64,000 nt of DNA from Cupriavidus plantarum (lineage in GTDB: Bacteria; Pseudomonadota; Gammaproteobacteria; Burkholderiales; Burkholderiaceae): contig NZ_CAJPUX010000002.1 in assembly GCF_905397285.1 (NCBI RefSeq), positions 744,001 through 808,000 of the forward strand, in the 5' to 3' direction. The notes under the pieces were generated by a model, which was not told the origin of the DNA, searched no databases, and was given only the letters and a program-made list of their open reading frames with translations. Shown in pieces: positions 44,124 through 52,918 of this stretch (the first letter of the stretch is position 1; every line of letters begins with the position of its first letter). A program made the translations under genes and the position numbers.

Positions 44124-44822
44124 ATGGACGACGTCCCCATGTTTCGCTGTACGCGGCGCGACGTGCTCAAGGCGAGCGCGACCGCCGCCACCGCCGCGGC
44201 CATTCCGCCTTTGGCTGCCGCACAGGGCGCCCCCGCGCCCGCGATCAATCAACCCAGCAGGAGCCAACCCGCGATGTCCCAGGTCACACTCGAGGTCAAC
44301 GGGCAGCGTGTCACGCTCGACCTCGATACCCGCACCACGCTGCTCGACGCGCTGCGCGAGCATCTTCACCTCACCGGTACCAAGAAGGGCTGCGACCACG
44401 GTCAATGCGGCGCCTGCACGGTCCACCTCGATGGCCGCCGCATCAACGCGTGCCTGACGCTCGCGATCATGCACGAGGGCGCGAAGGTCACCACCGTCGA
44501 GGGCCTTGGCACCCCGCAGCGCATGCATCCGATGCAGCGCGCCTTCGTGAAGCACGATGGCTACCAATGCGGCTACTGCACGCCCGGGCAAGTATGTTCG
44601 GCCGTGGCGGTCATCGACGAGATACGCGCCGGCATCCCGAGCCACGTGAGCGCGAACCTGACCGCGCGCCCGCAACTCACGGAGGCCGAGGTGCGCGAGC
44701 GCATGAGCGGCAACATCTGCCGCTGTGGCGCGTACTCCAACATCGTCGAAGCGATCATGGAAACCGCGGGCGCCACGCCGGCAAATCCCGCAGATAGCCG
44801 CGCCGAAGGGAGCCGCACATGA
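44124..44822 (+). CDS. paoA: Aldehyde oxidoreductase small subunit, two [2Fe-2S] clusters (PaoA-like)
   Basis: About 232 residues. A twin-arginine signal ([17 protein letters not shown]) directs periplasmic export. The plant-type [2Fe-2S] domain shows [22 protein letters not shown] and the second cluster CGYCTPGQ with CRCGAYSN. It carries electrons from the molybdenum site toward FAD. The next gene starts inside its stop region (four-base overlap), as in paoABC operons. Confidence 0.9.
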   Translation: MDDVPMFRCTRRDVLKASATAATAAAIPPLAAAQGAPAPAINQPSRSQPAMSQVTLEVNGQRVTLDLDTRTTLLDALREHLHLTGTKKGCDHGQCGACTVHLDGRRINACLTLAIMHEGAKVTTVEGLGTPQRMHPMQRAFVKHDGYQCGYCTPGQVCSAVAVIDEIRAGIPSHVSANLTARPQLTEAEVRERMSGNICRCGAYSNIVEAIMETAGATPANPADSRAEGSRT

Positions 44823-45769
44823 AAGCCTTTACCTACGAACGCGCGCAGGACCCCGCCGCGGCGGCCGCTGCCGCGCAGCGCACCCCGGGCGCGCGTTTCA
44901 TTGCCGGCGGCACGAACCTGCTGGACCTGATGAAGCTGGAGATCGAGCAGCCCACGCATCTGATCGACGTGAACGGCCTCGGGCTCGACAAGATCGAACC
45001 CACGCCGCAGGGTGGCCTGCGCATCGGCGCGCTCGTGCGCAATACAGATCTGGCAGCCGATACCCGCGTCCGCAGCGACTACGGCGTGCTGTCGCGCGCG
45101 CTGCTGGCGGGCGCGTCCGGCCAGTTGCGCAATCGCGCGACGACGGCCGGCAACCTGCTGCAACGCACTCGCTGCCCATACTTCTATGACACGAACCAGC
45201 CCTGCAACAAGCGTCAGCCAGGCAGCGGCTGCGGCGCGCTGGGCGGCGTGAGCCGGCAGCTCGCGGTGGTCGGCGGCAGCCGGTCGTGCATTGCGACGCA
45301 TCCGAGCGATATGGCGGTGGCGATGCGCGTCCTGGACGCCAGCGTCGAGACCGTGCGCCCCGACGGCACGCGCCGCGTGATCCCGATCGTCGATTTGCAC
45401 AAGTTGCCCGGCGATACGCCGCACGTGGAAACGTCGCTGCTGCCCGGCGAACTGATCACCGCCGTCACGCTGCCCGCGCCGATCGGCGGCACGCATATCT
45501 ATCGCAAGGTCCGCGATCGCGCGTCATACGCGTTCGCGCTGGTGTCCGTGGCGGCCATCGTGCAGCGCGACGGCACCGGACGCGTGGCGCTCGGCGGCGT
45601 CGCGCCCAAGCCGTGGCGCGTGGAGGCCGCCGACGCCGAACTTTCGCGCGGGGCCAAGGCCGCCAGCGACAAGCTGTTCGCGGACGCGATGCCGACCGAG
45701 GAGAACCGCTTCAAGATCGTGCTGGCTCAGCGCACGCTCGGCGCCGTACTCACGCAAGCGAGGACCTGA
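44819..45769 (+). CDS. paoB: Aldehyde oxidoreductase FAD subunit (PaoB-like)
   Basis: 316 residues. FAD-binding motifs of the xanthine-oxidase medium subunit: [18 protein letters not shown] and [17 protein letters not shown], with an extra Cys-containing loop ([17 protein letters not shown]) that matches the [4Fe-4S] insertion found in PaoB. It exchanges electrons with the final acceptor. It overlaps paoA and is followed by paoC after three bases. Confidence 0.9.
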   Translation: MKAFTYERAQDPAAAAAAAQRTPGARFIAGGTNLLDLMKLEIEQPTHLIDVNGLGLDKIEPTPQGGLRIGALVRNTDLAADTRVRSDYGVLSRALLAGASGQLRNRATTAGNLLQRTRCPYFYDTNQPCNKRQPGSGCGALGGVSRQLAVVGGSRSCIATHPSDMAVAMRVLDASVETVRPDGTRRVIPIVDLHKLPGDTPHVETSLLPGELITAVTLPAPIGGTHIYRKVRDRASYAFALVSVAAIVQRDGTGRVALGGVAPKPWRVEAADAELSRGAKAASDKLFADAMPTEENRFKIVLAQRTLGAVLTQART

Positions 45770-45772
45770 CCC

Positions 45773-47974
45773 ATGAAATTCGATTCCCCCGCGACAGAAA
45801 ATCCGATCGACCGCCTGCAGGTGGTCGGCAAACCGCTGGACCGCATCGATGGTCCGATGAAGGCCTGCGGCAAGGCCCCGTATGCGTATGAACGCCATGA
45901 CGTGGCGCCGAACGCCGCCTATGGGTACATCGTGCACGCCGGCATCGCCAAGGGCCGCATCGTGTCGATGGACCTCGCCGAGGCGCGCCGCGCGCCGGGC
46001 GTGATCACGATCGTCACGGCCGAGAATGCCGGCAAGCTGGGCAAGGGCAAGCGCAATACCGCGCCGCTGCTAGGTGGGCCCGACATCGCGCACTACCATC
46101 AGGCCGTCGCGCTCGTCGTGGCAGAGACGTTCGAGCAGGCCCGCGCGGCCGCGAACCTCGTGCGCGTGAAGTACGACGCCCGGCCCGGTGCCTTCGATCT
46201 GCAGAATGCGCGCACGAATGCCGTCAAGCCGAAGTCCGAGGAGGCCGATACCGCCGTCGGCAATTTCATCGAGGCGTTCGGCAAGGCGCCCGTGAAGCTC
46301 GATGCCGTCTACACGACGCCGGACCAGTCTCACGCGATGATGGAACCGCATGCCTCGCTTGCCGCATGGGATGGCGACAAGGTGACTGTGTGGACCGCGA
46401 ACCAGATGATCGACTGGGGCAGGCAGGACATGGCCGCCACGCTCGGGATTCCAAAGGAGAAGGTCCGCATCATCTCGCCGTTCATCGGCGGCGGGTTTGG
46501 CGGCAAGCTGTTCCTCCGCGCCGAATCGCTGCTCGCCGTACTGGGGGCGCGCGCGGCGAAGCGGCCCGTGAAGGTCGCGCTCGCGCGGCCGATGATGATC
46601 AACAACACGACGCACCGTCCCGCGACGATCCAGCGCATCCGCATCGGCAGTACGCCGGACGGCAAGATCACCGCGATCGGCCACGAGAGCTGGTCGGGAG
46701 ACCTTCCCGGCGGCCAGCCCGAGACGGCCGTGCAGCAGACGCGGCTGCTCTACGCGGGCGCGAACCGCATGACGGCCATGCGGCTTGCCACGCTCGACTT
46801 GCCCGAAGGCAACGCCATGCGCGCGCCGGGCGAAGCGCCGGGCCTGATGGCGCTGGAGATCGCGATCGACGAGATGGCGGAAAAGCTCAGGATGGACCCG
46901 ATCGCGTTCCGCATCGCCAACGACACGCAGGTCGATCCCGAGCATCCGCAGCGGCCATACTCGCAGCGCCGGCTCGCCGAATGCCTGCGCATGGGCGCCG
47001 AGCGCTTCGGCTGGAGCGCGCGCAAGCCGCAGCCCGGCGCGGTGCGCGACGGGCAATGGCTTGTCGGTATGGGCGTCGCGGCGGCGTTCCGCAACAACCT
47101 CGTGATGACGTCCGGCGCGCGTGTCAGGCTCGACAAGTCCGGCATGGCCATCGTCGAGACCGACATGACCGATATCGGCACGGGCAGCTACACGATCATC
47201 GCGCAGACGGCGGCCGAAATGCTCGGCCTGCCGATCGAGAAGGTCGCGGTGCGGCTGGGCGATTCGGCCTATCCGGTGTCGGCCGGTTCGGGCGGGCAGT
47301 GGGGCGGCAATAGCTCGACCGCGGGCGTGTATGCGGCCTGCGTCAAGCTGCGCGAGGCGATCGCGAAGCGAGCCGGCCTGAATCCCGCCGACGCGGTGTT
47401 CGCCAACGGTCAGGTCTCGTCGGCGGGACGCGCGGTGCCGCTGGCGTCGATCGTCTCCGATGGCGAGCTGGTCGGCGAGGACAAGATGGAGTACGGCGAC
47501 CTCGACAAGAAGTACCAGCAGTCCACGTTCGGCGGGCATTTCGTCGAAGTGGGCGTCGACGCGGCTACAGGCGAGATCCGGGTGCGGCGGATGCTGGCGG
47601 TCTGCGCCGCCGGCCGCATTCTGAATCCCAAGTCCGCGCGCAGCCAGGTGATTGGCGCCATGACGATGGGTGTGGGCGCCGCGCTGATGGAGGAGCTCGC
47701 CATCGACAAGCGGCGCGGCTTCTTCGTCAATCACGATCTGGCGGGCTATGAGGTCCCCGTCCATGCGGACATTCCGCATCAGGAGGTGATCTTCCTCGAC
47801 GAGGTGGACCCGATGTCGTCGCCGATGAAGGCGAAGGGCGTTGGGGAACTGGGCATCTGCGGGGTGGGAGCGGCGGTGGCCAATGCCATCTACAACGCCA
47901 GCGGCGTGCGGGTACGGCAGTACCCGATTACGCTCGACAAGGTGCTTGCGGGCATGGGCGGATCGGCGTTGTAG
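45773..47974 (+). CDS. paoC: Aldehyde oxidoreductase molybdenum-binding subunit (PaoC-like)
   Basis: 733 residues. Molybdopterin-cytosine dinucleotide domain motifs: FIGGGFGGKLFLRAESLLAV, MRAPGEAPGLMALE, and the catalytic Glu in KAKGVGELGICGVG. The enzyme oxidises aromatic and other aldehydes to acids, a detoxification function in E. coli. No paoD-like cofactor chaperone follows; the next gene faces the other way. Confidence 0.92.
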   Translation: MKFDSPATENPIDRLQVVGKPLDRIDGPMKACGKAPYAYERHDVAPNAAYGYIVHAGIAKGRIVSMDLAEARRAPGVITIVTAENAGKLGKGKRNTAPLLGGPDIAHYHQAVALVVAETFEQARAAANLVRVKYDARPGAFDLQNARTNAVKPKSEEADTAVGNFIEAFGKAPVKLDAVYTTPDQSHAMMEPHASLAAWDGDKVTVWTANQMIDWGRQDMAATLGIPKEKVRIISPFIGGGFGGKLFLRAESLLAVLGARAAKRPVKVALARPMMINNTTHRPATIQRIRIGSTPDGKITAIGHESWSGDLPGGQPETAVQQTRLLYAGANRMTAMRLATLDLPEGNAMRAPGEAPGLMALEIAIDEMAEKLRMDPIAFRIANDTQVDPEHPQRPYSQRRLAECLRMGAERFGWSARKPQPGAVRDGQWLVGMGVAAAFRNNLVMTSGARVRLDKSGMAIVETDMTDIGTGSYTIIAQTAAEMLGLPIEKVAVRLGDSAYPVSAGSGGQWGGNSSTAGVYAACVKLREAIAKRAGLNPADAVFANGQVSSAGRAVPLASIVSDGELVGEDKMEYGDLDKKYQQSTFGGHFVEVGVDAATGEIRVRRMLAVCAAGRILNPKSARSQVIGAMTMGVGAALMEELAIDKRRGFFVNHDLAGYEVPVHADIPHQEVIFLDEVDPMSSPMKAKGVGELGICGVGAAVANAIYNASGVRVRQYPITLDKVLAGMGGSAL

Positions 47975-47975
47975 C

Positions 47976-49148
47976 CTAACGCTCTCTCAATGCCTCGGCC
48001 GCGCGGTTGAGCGGCTTCAGCAGGTATTGCAGTACCGTGCGGTGTCCGGTCTGGATCTCAGCCGTGGCGACCATGCCCGGCAGGATCGGATGCCGCTTCC
48101 CATCGCTCGTTTCCAGATAGGCATGATCGGTGAGCACATAGACGCGGTAGTAGTACACGCGCTTGTCGACCTGATCCTCGATCGTGTCCGGCGAGATGCG
48201 GTCTACCTTCGCAGGCAGCGTGCCGTAGACCGACGACTCGTACGCGGAAATCTTGACGGTGGCGGGCTGGCCCGGATGGATGAAGGCGATGTCGCGCGGA
48301 CTCAGGCGCGCTTCGACCAGCAGCTGGTCGCCGAGCGGCACGATCTCCATCAGCACGCCGCCGGGGCTGACCACGCCGCCGATGGTGGAGATGCGGATGT
48401 CCTTGACGATGCCGCGCGAGGGCGACGTTATGGACGTGCGCCGCAGCAGGTCTTCCCGGCCTTCTCGCACCTTGAGCAGCGGGCCGAGGTCGCCCATCGT
48501 CGTGGCGTAGTCCGACTTCAGCGCGACGTAGTACTCGCTTTGCGTCGCGGAGAGCTTTGTCGATAGTTCGGCGGCTTTCTGACGCAGCCGCAGGATTTCC
48601 ACTTCGTTGGTTGCTCCGGTCCGCAACAGGGGCAGGGCGATCTGCAGCTCGTCCTGCGCGAGCTTCAGCTGCTTCTGCAGATTCGAGACGTTCTCGCGGA
48701 ACGCGCGGCGGTTGGTCTCGAACGCCTGCCGCTCGCGCTCGACGACGGCCTGCTCCTTCGCCAGCTCGGGCGGGAAGCTGACGCTTGCCGCGTCGTTCAT
48801 CTCTGCCCGCAGCCGGGCCGCCCGGGCCTGCAGCGCGACAATCTTCTCGAGCGCTTCTTCCATGGACGACCGCGCGAGCACCGGGTCGAGCGTGGCGAGT
48901 TGCTGCCCGGCCTGCACCACGTCACCTTCCCGCACGGATAGCTCCGACACGATGCCGCCCTCCAGGCTCTGAATGATCTGGCCCTTCGACGCGGGCGTGA
49001 CCTTGCCCTCGCCGACAGCCACCTCGTCCAGCACCGCGAAGCCGGCCCAGGCGAGGAAGATCGCCATGGCACCGACGATGAGCCACAACAGGTAGCGCGG
49101 CCCCGTGGCGGGCTGGCCCGTGCGCATCCACATCGTGTACGTGTTCAT
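47976..49148 (-). CDS. HlyD-family type I secretion adaptor
   Basis: 390 residues. One N-terminal membrane helix (LLWLIVGAMAIFLAWAGFAVLDE) is followed by the lipoyl half-motif (GQIIQSLEGGIVSELSVREGDVV), a long coiled-coil hairpin, and the beta-barrel region (SPSRGIVKDIRI, VEARLSPRDIAFIHPGQPATVKISAY). It bridges the ABC exporter to TolC. Its start overlaps the ABC gene stop by four bases. It is convergent with paoC, with a one-base gap. Confidence 0.92.
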   Translation of the reverse strand: MNTYTMWMRTGQPATGPRYLLWLIVGAMAIFLAWAGFAVLDEVAVGEGKVTPASKGQIIQSLEGGIVSELSVREGDVVQAGQQLATLDPVLARSSMEEALEKIVALQARAARLRAEMNDAASVSFPPELAKEQAVVERERQAFETNRRAFRENVSNLQKQLKLAQDELQIALPLLRTGATNEVEILRLRQKAAELSTKLSATQSEYYVALKSDYATTMGDLGPLLKVREGREDLLRRTSITSPSRGIVKDIRISTIGGVVSPGGVLMEIVPLGDQLLVEARLSPRDIAFIHPGQPATVKISAYESSVYGTLPAKVDRISPDTIEDQVDKRVYYYRVYVLTDHAYLETSDGKRHPILPGMVATAEIQTGHRTVLQYLLKPLNRAAEALRER

Positions 49149-51433
49149 GCGATACCTCCGGCGGCCGGCGCGGGCCGCCTGTGGGCAGCAGGGGAACCGG
49201 ACGATCTTGCCGCGTTATGGGTCGCGTTGTGGGTCGCGTTGTGGGTCGCGTTGCGGGTCGCGTTGTGCCGCAGGCTCGCGAGCACTTCGTCCTTGGGGCC
49301 GTCGCGCACGATACGGCCGCCGTCCAGCACGATGAGCCGGTCGACAAGGCCGAGTACCGCATAGCGATGGGTCGCAACGACCAGCGTGCGATTGCCGAGC
49401 CAGCCGCCGACGCGTTCGATGATGCTGTGCTCGGTCGCCTCGTCGAGCGATGCGGTCGGTTCATCTAGCAGCAGCACATTCGGTGCGCGCAGCAGCGTGC
49501 GCGCAAGGACAAGGGCCTGACGCTGTCCGCCGGACAGGCCCACGCCGTTTTCCCTGATACGCAGGTCGAGGCCATGCGGCTGGTTCAGCAGCATCTGGTC
49601 GGCGCAAGCGAGGCGCAGCGCTTCCAGCAGCGCCTCGTCCGTGGCGAGGGGGTCCGCGATGCGCAGGTTGTCACGCAGCGTGCCGTAGAACAGATTGGAT
49701 TCCTGCATGACCACGCCGACGTCGCGGCGGATATCGGCGGTGTCGATCAGGCCCATCGGCGTCTCGTTGAACACCACGCGGCCCTGCACGGGCGTGGCCA
49801 GGCCAGCCATCAGCCGCAGCATCGTGGACTTGCCGGCGCCCACGCGGCCGAGGATCGCGATGCGTTCGCCGGGCTCGATGCGCAGCTGCGGAATGACCAG
49901 CGCGGGCTTCTCCTGCGGGTCGAACCCGTAGACCACGCTCTCGAAGCGATAGCGGCCGACGAGGGCGGGGCGGTGATACGCGTCCTTTCCGGGCTCGTGG
50001 TCGAGCGGCAGGTCGAGCAGCTTGTCCAGCGCCTTCTTGCCTACGCGCGCGTTCTGGATGCGGCCGAGGACGGCGGGAATCTGGGAGAGCGGGGCGATCG
50101 TGCGGCTGGTGAGGATCGAGCAGGCGAGCACCGCGCCGAACGACAGGTTGCCGTCGAGGATGCCATACACGCCCCCGACGATCACGCCCACGTAGGCCAC
50201 CTGCTGGATCGTCTGCGAGAAGTTGACGAGCAGGCCGGCGTAAAAACGCTGTTTGAGGCCGATCTCGCCGTTGACCTCGTTCACGTGCTGCCACAGCTTG
50301 CGGAAGCGCGGCTCGGCCTGCAGAGACTTGATGTCTTCCGCGCGGTAGATCGATTCCATGAGGATCGCGTTGCGCAGCGCGGATTCCGCCATGCCTTCTG
50401 TGGAAAGGCGGGCCAGCGGAACCTGCGCGAGGATGCCGGGCAGGATCAGCAGCGGGATCGCCGCGAGCGGCACGAGTACGAGCCAGCCGCCAAGCAGCCA
50501 GATGATGAACAGGAAGGCGAGCACGAACGGCAGGTCGATCAGCACGCCCAGCGAACTCGAGGTCAGCAGTTCGCGCAGTTGCTCGAGGTCGCGCAACTGC
50601 GAGATCAGCGTACCGGGCGACTGGGGGCGCGCGTCGTTGCGGATGTCGAGCACACGGGCGAAGAACATCGCGGAGAGCTTGAGGTCGACCTGCTTGCCGA
50701 AGTGGTCGGCGATGGCGACGCGGGCGGTGCGGATGGCGAGTTCGAGCAACAGGGCAAGCGCGACACCCGCGGTCAGCACCCAGAGCGTATTTGTCGATCG
50801 CGCGGGGACCACGCGGTCCCATACCTGCATCGCGAACAGCGATGTAGCCACCGCGAGGAGGTTGCCGAACAGCGAGCCGAGGCCCAGTTCCAGCATCGTG
50901 CGCCAGTTGGCCGTGAACGCGCCCGTCAGCCATGACTTGGGCTGCATCGCGATGTATGCGTCGAGGCGGTCGCTGCGCGGGGCTTCCCGTTCGCGCAGCA
51001 GCAGGACGCGCAGCTTGCCTTGCTGGTGGCCGCCGCGATGCGGTTGCACCAGCGACTCGAGCATCGGCGTGCGTTCCACGCTGCCGGCATCCGTGGCGAG
51101 CTGCACCATCGCCTTGCCTTGCGATACCGAGACGATAAGGCCGACGTGGCGCGCGTCGATCGGCACCAGCGCGGGCAGCAGCACGTCGGACAGGTCTTCG
51201 GGACGCACGTCGGCGAACTGCGCCGCGATGCCGGCGGCCGCGGCCATCTCGATCACGGTACGTTCGCCGTCCGCGCGGTCGGCCCAGGCGGACGCGCCGC
51301 GGATCAGCTCCGGCGAGTTCGTCAGCCCGAGGTGGCGGGCGGCCATGAGGATCGCTTCGGTCCAGCGTTCGAGGGGCACGCCGTCGGCTTCCGGCTGGGC
51401 TTCCGGCGGAATGTTGTCGGGAATCGCGCTCAT
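49145..51433 (-). CDS. Type I secretion ABC transporter (LapB-like, C39-like domain)
   Basis: 762 residues. Order: N-terminal C39-like domain without the catalytic Cys; a membrane domain with six helices from about residue 170; then the ATPase with Walker A GRVGAGKST, signature LSGGQRQ, Walker B VLLLDEPTASLDE and H-loop VATHR. Such exporters move RTX proteins with uncleaved C-terminal signals. The very C-terminus carries the NATH repeats at 49212-49271. It starts 16 bases after the tolC-like stop. Confidence 0.94.
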   Translation of the reverse strand: MSAIPDNIPPEAQPEADGVPLERWTEAILMAARHLGLTNSPELIRGASAWADRADGERTVIEMAAAAGIAAQFADVRPEDLSDVLLPALVPIDARHVGLIVSVSQGKAMVQLATDAGSVERTPMLESLVQPHRGGHQQGKLRVLLLREREAPRSDRLDAYIAMQPKSWLTGAFTANWRTMLELGLGSLFGNLLAVATSLFAMQVWDRVVPARSTNTLWVLTAGVALALLLELAIRTARVAIADHFGKQVDLKLSAMFFARVLDIRNDARPQSPGTLISQLRDLEQLRELLTSSSLGVLIDLPFVLAFLFIIWLLGGWLVLVPLAAIPLLILPGILAQVPLARLSTEGMAESALRNAILMESIYRAEDIKSLQAEPRFRKLWQHVNEVNGEIGLKQRFYAGLLVNFSQTIQQVAYVGVIVGGVYGILDGNLSFGAVLACSILTSRTIAPLSQIPAVLGRIQNARVGKKALDKLLDLPLDHEPGKDAYHRPALVGRYRFESVVYGFDPQEKPALVIPQLRIEPGERIAILGRVGAGKSTMLRLMAGLATPVQGRVVFNETPMGLIDTADIRRDVGVVMQESNLFYGTLRDNLRIADPLATDEALLEALRLACADQMLLNQPHGLDLRIRENGVGLSGGQRQALVLARTLLRAPNVLLLDEPTASLDEATEHSIIERVGGWLGNRTLVVATHRYAVLGLVDRLIVLDGGRIVRDGPKDEVLASLRHNATRNATHNATHNATHNAARSSGSPAAHRRPAPAAGGIA
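49212..49271. repeat. Five 12-bp tandem repeats at the 3' end of the ABC gene
   Basis: GCGTTATGGGTC, GCGTTGTGGGTC (twice), GCGTTGCGGGTC and GCGTTGTGCCGC lie at 49212, 49224, 49236, 49248 and 49260. On the minus strand they encode Asn-Ala-Thr-His/Arg units near the protein's C-terminus. The 12-bp period keeps the frame, so the number of units can change without breaking the gene. Confidence 0.85.
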
Positions 51434-51449
51434 GTGTCGGCTCGCATGG

Positions 51450-52835
51450 TCATTGGCCTGCTCCCAGTTCCTGTTCGCGCAGCAGGTCGACGAAGCGGCC
51501 TACCGCCACATGCGCGCGCACGCGCGCGACCGTCGCATCGGCCATGGCGCTGACCCATTCCTGCTCGGCGATGAAGATCTCGCGCTCGGGGTTCAGCACG
51601 TCCGTCAGCGTGCGCTTGTTGAGGATGTACTCCTGCCAGTACAGATCGCGGGACGCGCGCAGCAGGCTGATCATCTGCTCGTAGCTTTCGCGCCTTGCCA
51701 TCGCGCCGGCGGCTTCGGTCGACGACGCGCGCAGGGCCGTGCGGGCGATCAGGCGCTGGTTGTCGAGCGCGTCCAGCGCGGCGCGGCGTTCGGCCTGCGC
51801 GGCGGCGATGCGATGCTGATTGAGGCCGCCAAGCGAGAAGTCGCCGGAGATCGATACGCCGACCCACGTGTCGTCGAGCGCGTTGGCGGGGCCCGTGGAG
51901 ACCGAGCGGCTGACGCCGACGCTGACCGACGGGAATCGCTCGGCTTCCGCCTGAGAGACATGGGCCTGCGCGGCTTCCACGGCGGCGCCGGCGGCGAGCA
52001 CGGCGGGGGTCTGTTCGACGTTGCCCATCTCGTCGCCGAGGTTGCGGATGTCGCCGTCGGTGCGGGTGAGGTCTTCCACCTGGTCGGGCTTGACGCCGAT
52101 GAGTTCGGCGAGCCGCGACGCCGCCACGTCGAAGCGGCTGCGGGCGCGGAGTTCGTCCGATTTTGCGCGCTGGATGGCGATGTCGGCCATGTTGCGGTCC
52201 GAGTTCACCGACAGGCCGGCTCTGACGCGGTCGCCGATCTTGGATCTCGTTGCCGTCAGGGCTTCGACCTGCCGTTGGGCGGCGGCGACGATCTCCTGGC
52301 TAGCGGCGAGCTCGACGAACGTGGCGGCGGTGTTTTGCGCGATGGTCTCCATCGTGTCGGAGAGCAGATGACGATTGCGGTTGAGCGTGGCATCCGCGGC
52401 GGCGATGCGGCTTTGCGTCTTGCCGAAGTCGTACACGAGCTGGCTGACGCCGACGGAACTCCGGACGCCCGCGAGGTTGCCGCCGGTGCCATACGTGCCA
52501 CCGTAGCCTGGGCGCACGCCGTACTCGAGCTTCGGATACCACGCCGCCTTGGCCACCGCGATCTCCGACGTGCTTTGCGCGACGACGGCGTTGGCGCGGC
52601 TGATGTCGGGATGCCGCGATATCGCGATACCGATCGCTTCGCGGATGCCGATGCCCTGCACCTGGATATGCCGCATGCCGCCGGTGCCATCGACGGTGGC
52701 GGCGGGCGTGGGCGGGGCGGCCAGCGGGGCGGTCGCGGGGAGCATGTAGGGTTGTGGCGGAGCGGCGCTGACGGTGGCGCCCGCTAACGCGAGCGCACCG
52801 GAGGCCACGGCATGTCGTAGGCGGATGATGGGCAA
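51450..52835 (-). CDS. TolC-family outer-membrane channel of type I secretion
   Basis: 461 residues. A signal peptide (AVASGALALAGATVSAAP) is followed by long helical heptads typical of TolC/AgitC-type channels, with GIREAIGIAISRHPDISRANAVVA, KTQSRIAAADATLNR, and a second half from about residue 240. It completes the exporter with the ABC and HlyD genes downstream. It begins 83 bases after the giant adhesin stop, with a hairpin between. Confidence 0.9.
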   Translation of the reverse strand: MPIIRLRHAVASGALALAGATVSAAPPQPYMLPATAPLAAPPTPAATVDGTGGMRHIQVQGIGIREAIGIAISRHPDISRANAVVAQSTSEIAVAKAAWYPKLEYGVRPGYGGTYGTGGNLAGVRSSVGVSQLVYDFGKTQSRIAAADATLNRNRHLLSDTMETIAQNTAATFVELAASQEIVAAAQRQVEALTATRSKIGDRVRAGLSVNSDRNMADIAIQRAKSDELRARSRFDVAASRLAELIGVKPDQVEDLTRTDGDIRNLGDEMGNVEQTPAVLAAGAAVEAAQAHVSQAEAERFPSVSVGVSRSVSTGPANALDDTWVGVSISGDFSLGGLNQHRIAAAQAERRAALDALDNQRLIARTALRASSTEAAGAMARRESYEQMISLLRASRDLYWQEYILNKRTLTDVLNPEREIFIAEQEWVSAMADATVARVRAHVAVGRFVDLLREQELGAGQ

Positions 52836-52882
52836 TGGTTATATGGATCCGTGCGTTAGGGGGTGGTTGCCCTCACCCCGAG

Positions 52883-52906
52883 CCGCCCCTCCCCACGGAG
52901 AGGCGG
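52883..52906. terminator. Hairpin between the adhesin and secretion genes
   Basis: CCGCCCCTCC (52883-52892) and GGAGAGGCGG (52897-52906) pair with one mismatch and a four-base loop. It lacks a T tract in either direction, so it may attenuate rather than end transcription from the adhesin into the exporter genes. Confidence 0.4.
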
Positions 52907-52918
52907 GGAAAACAAACA

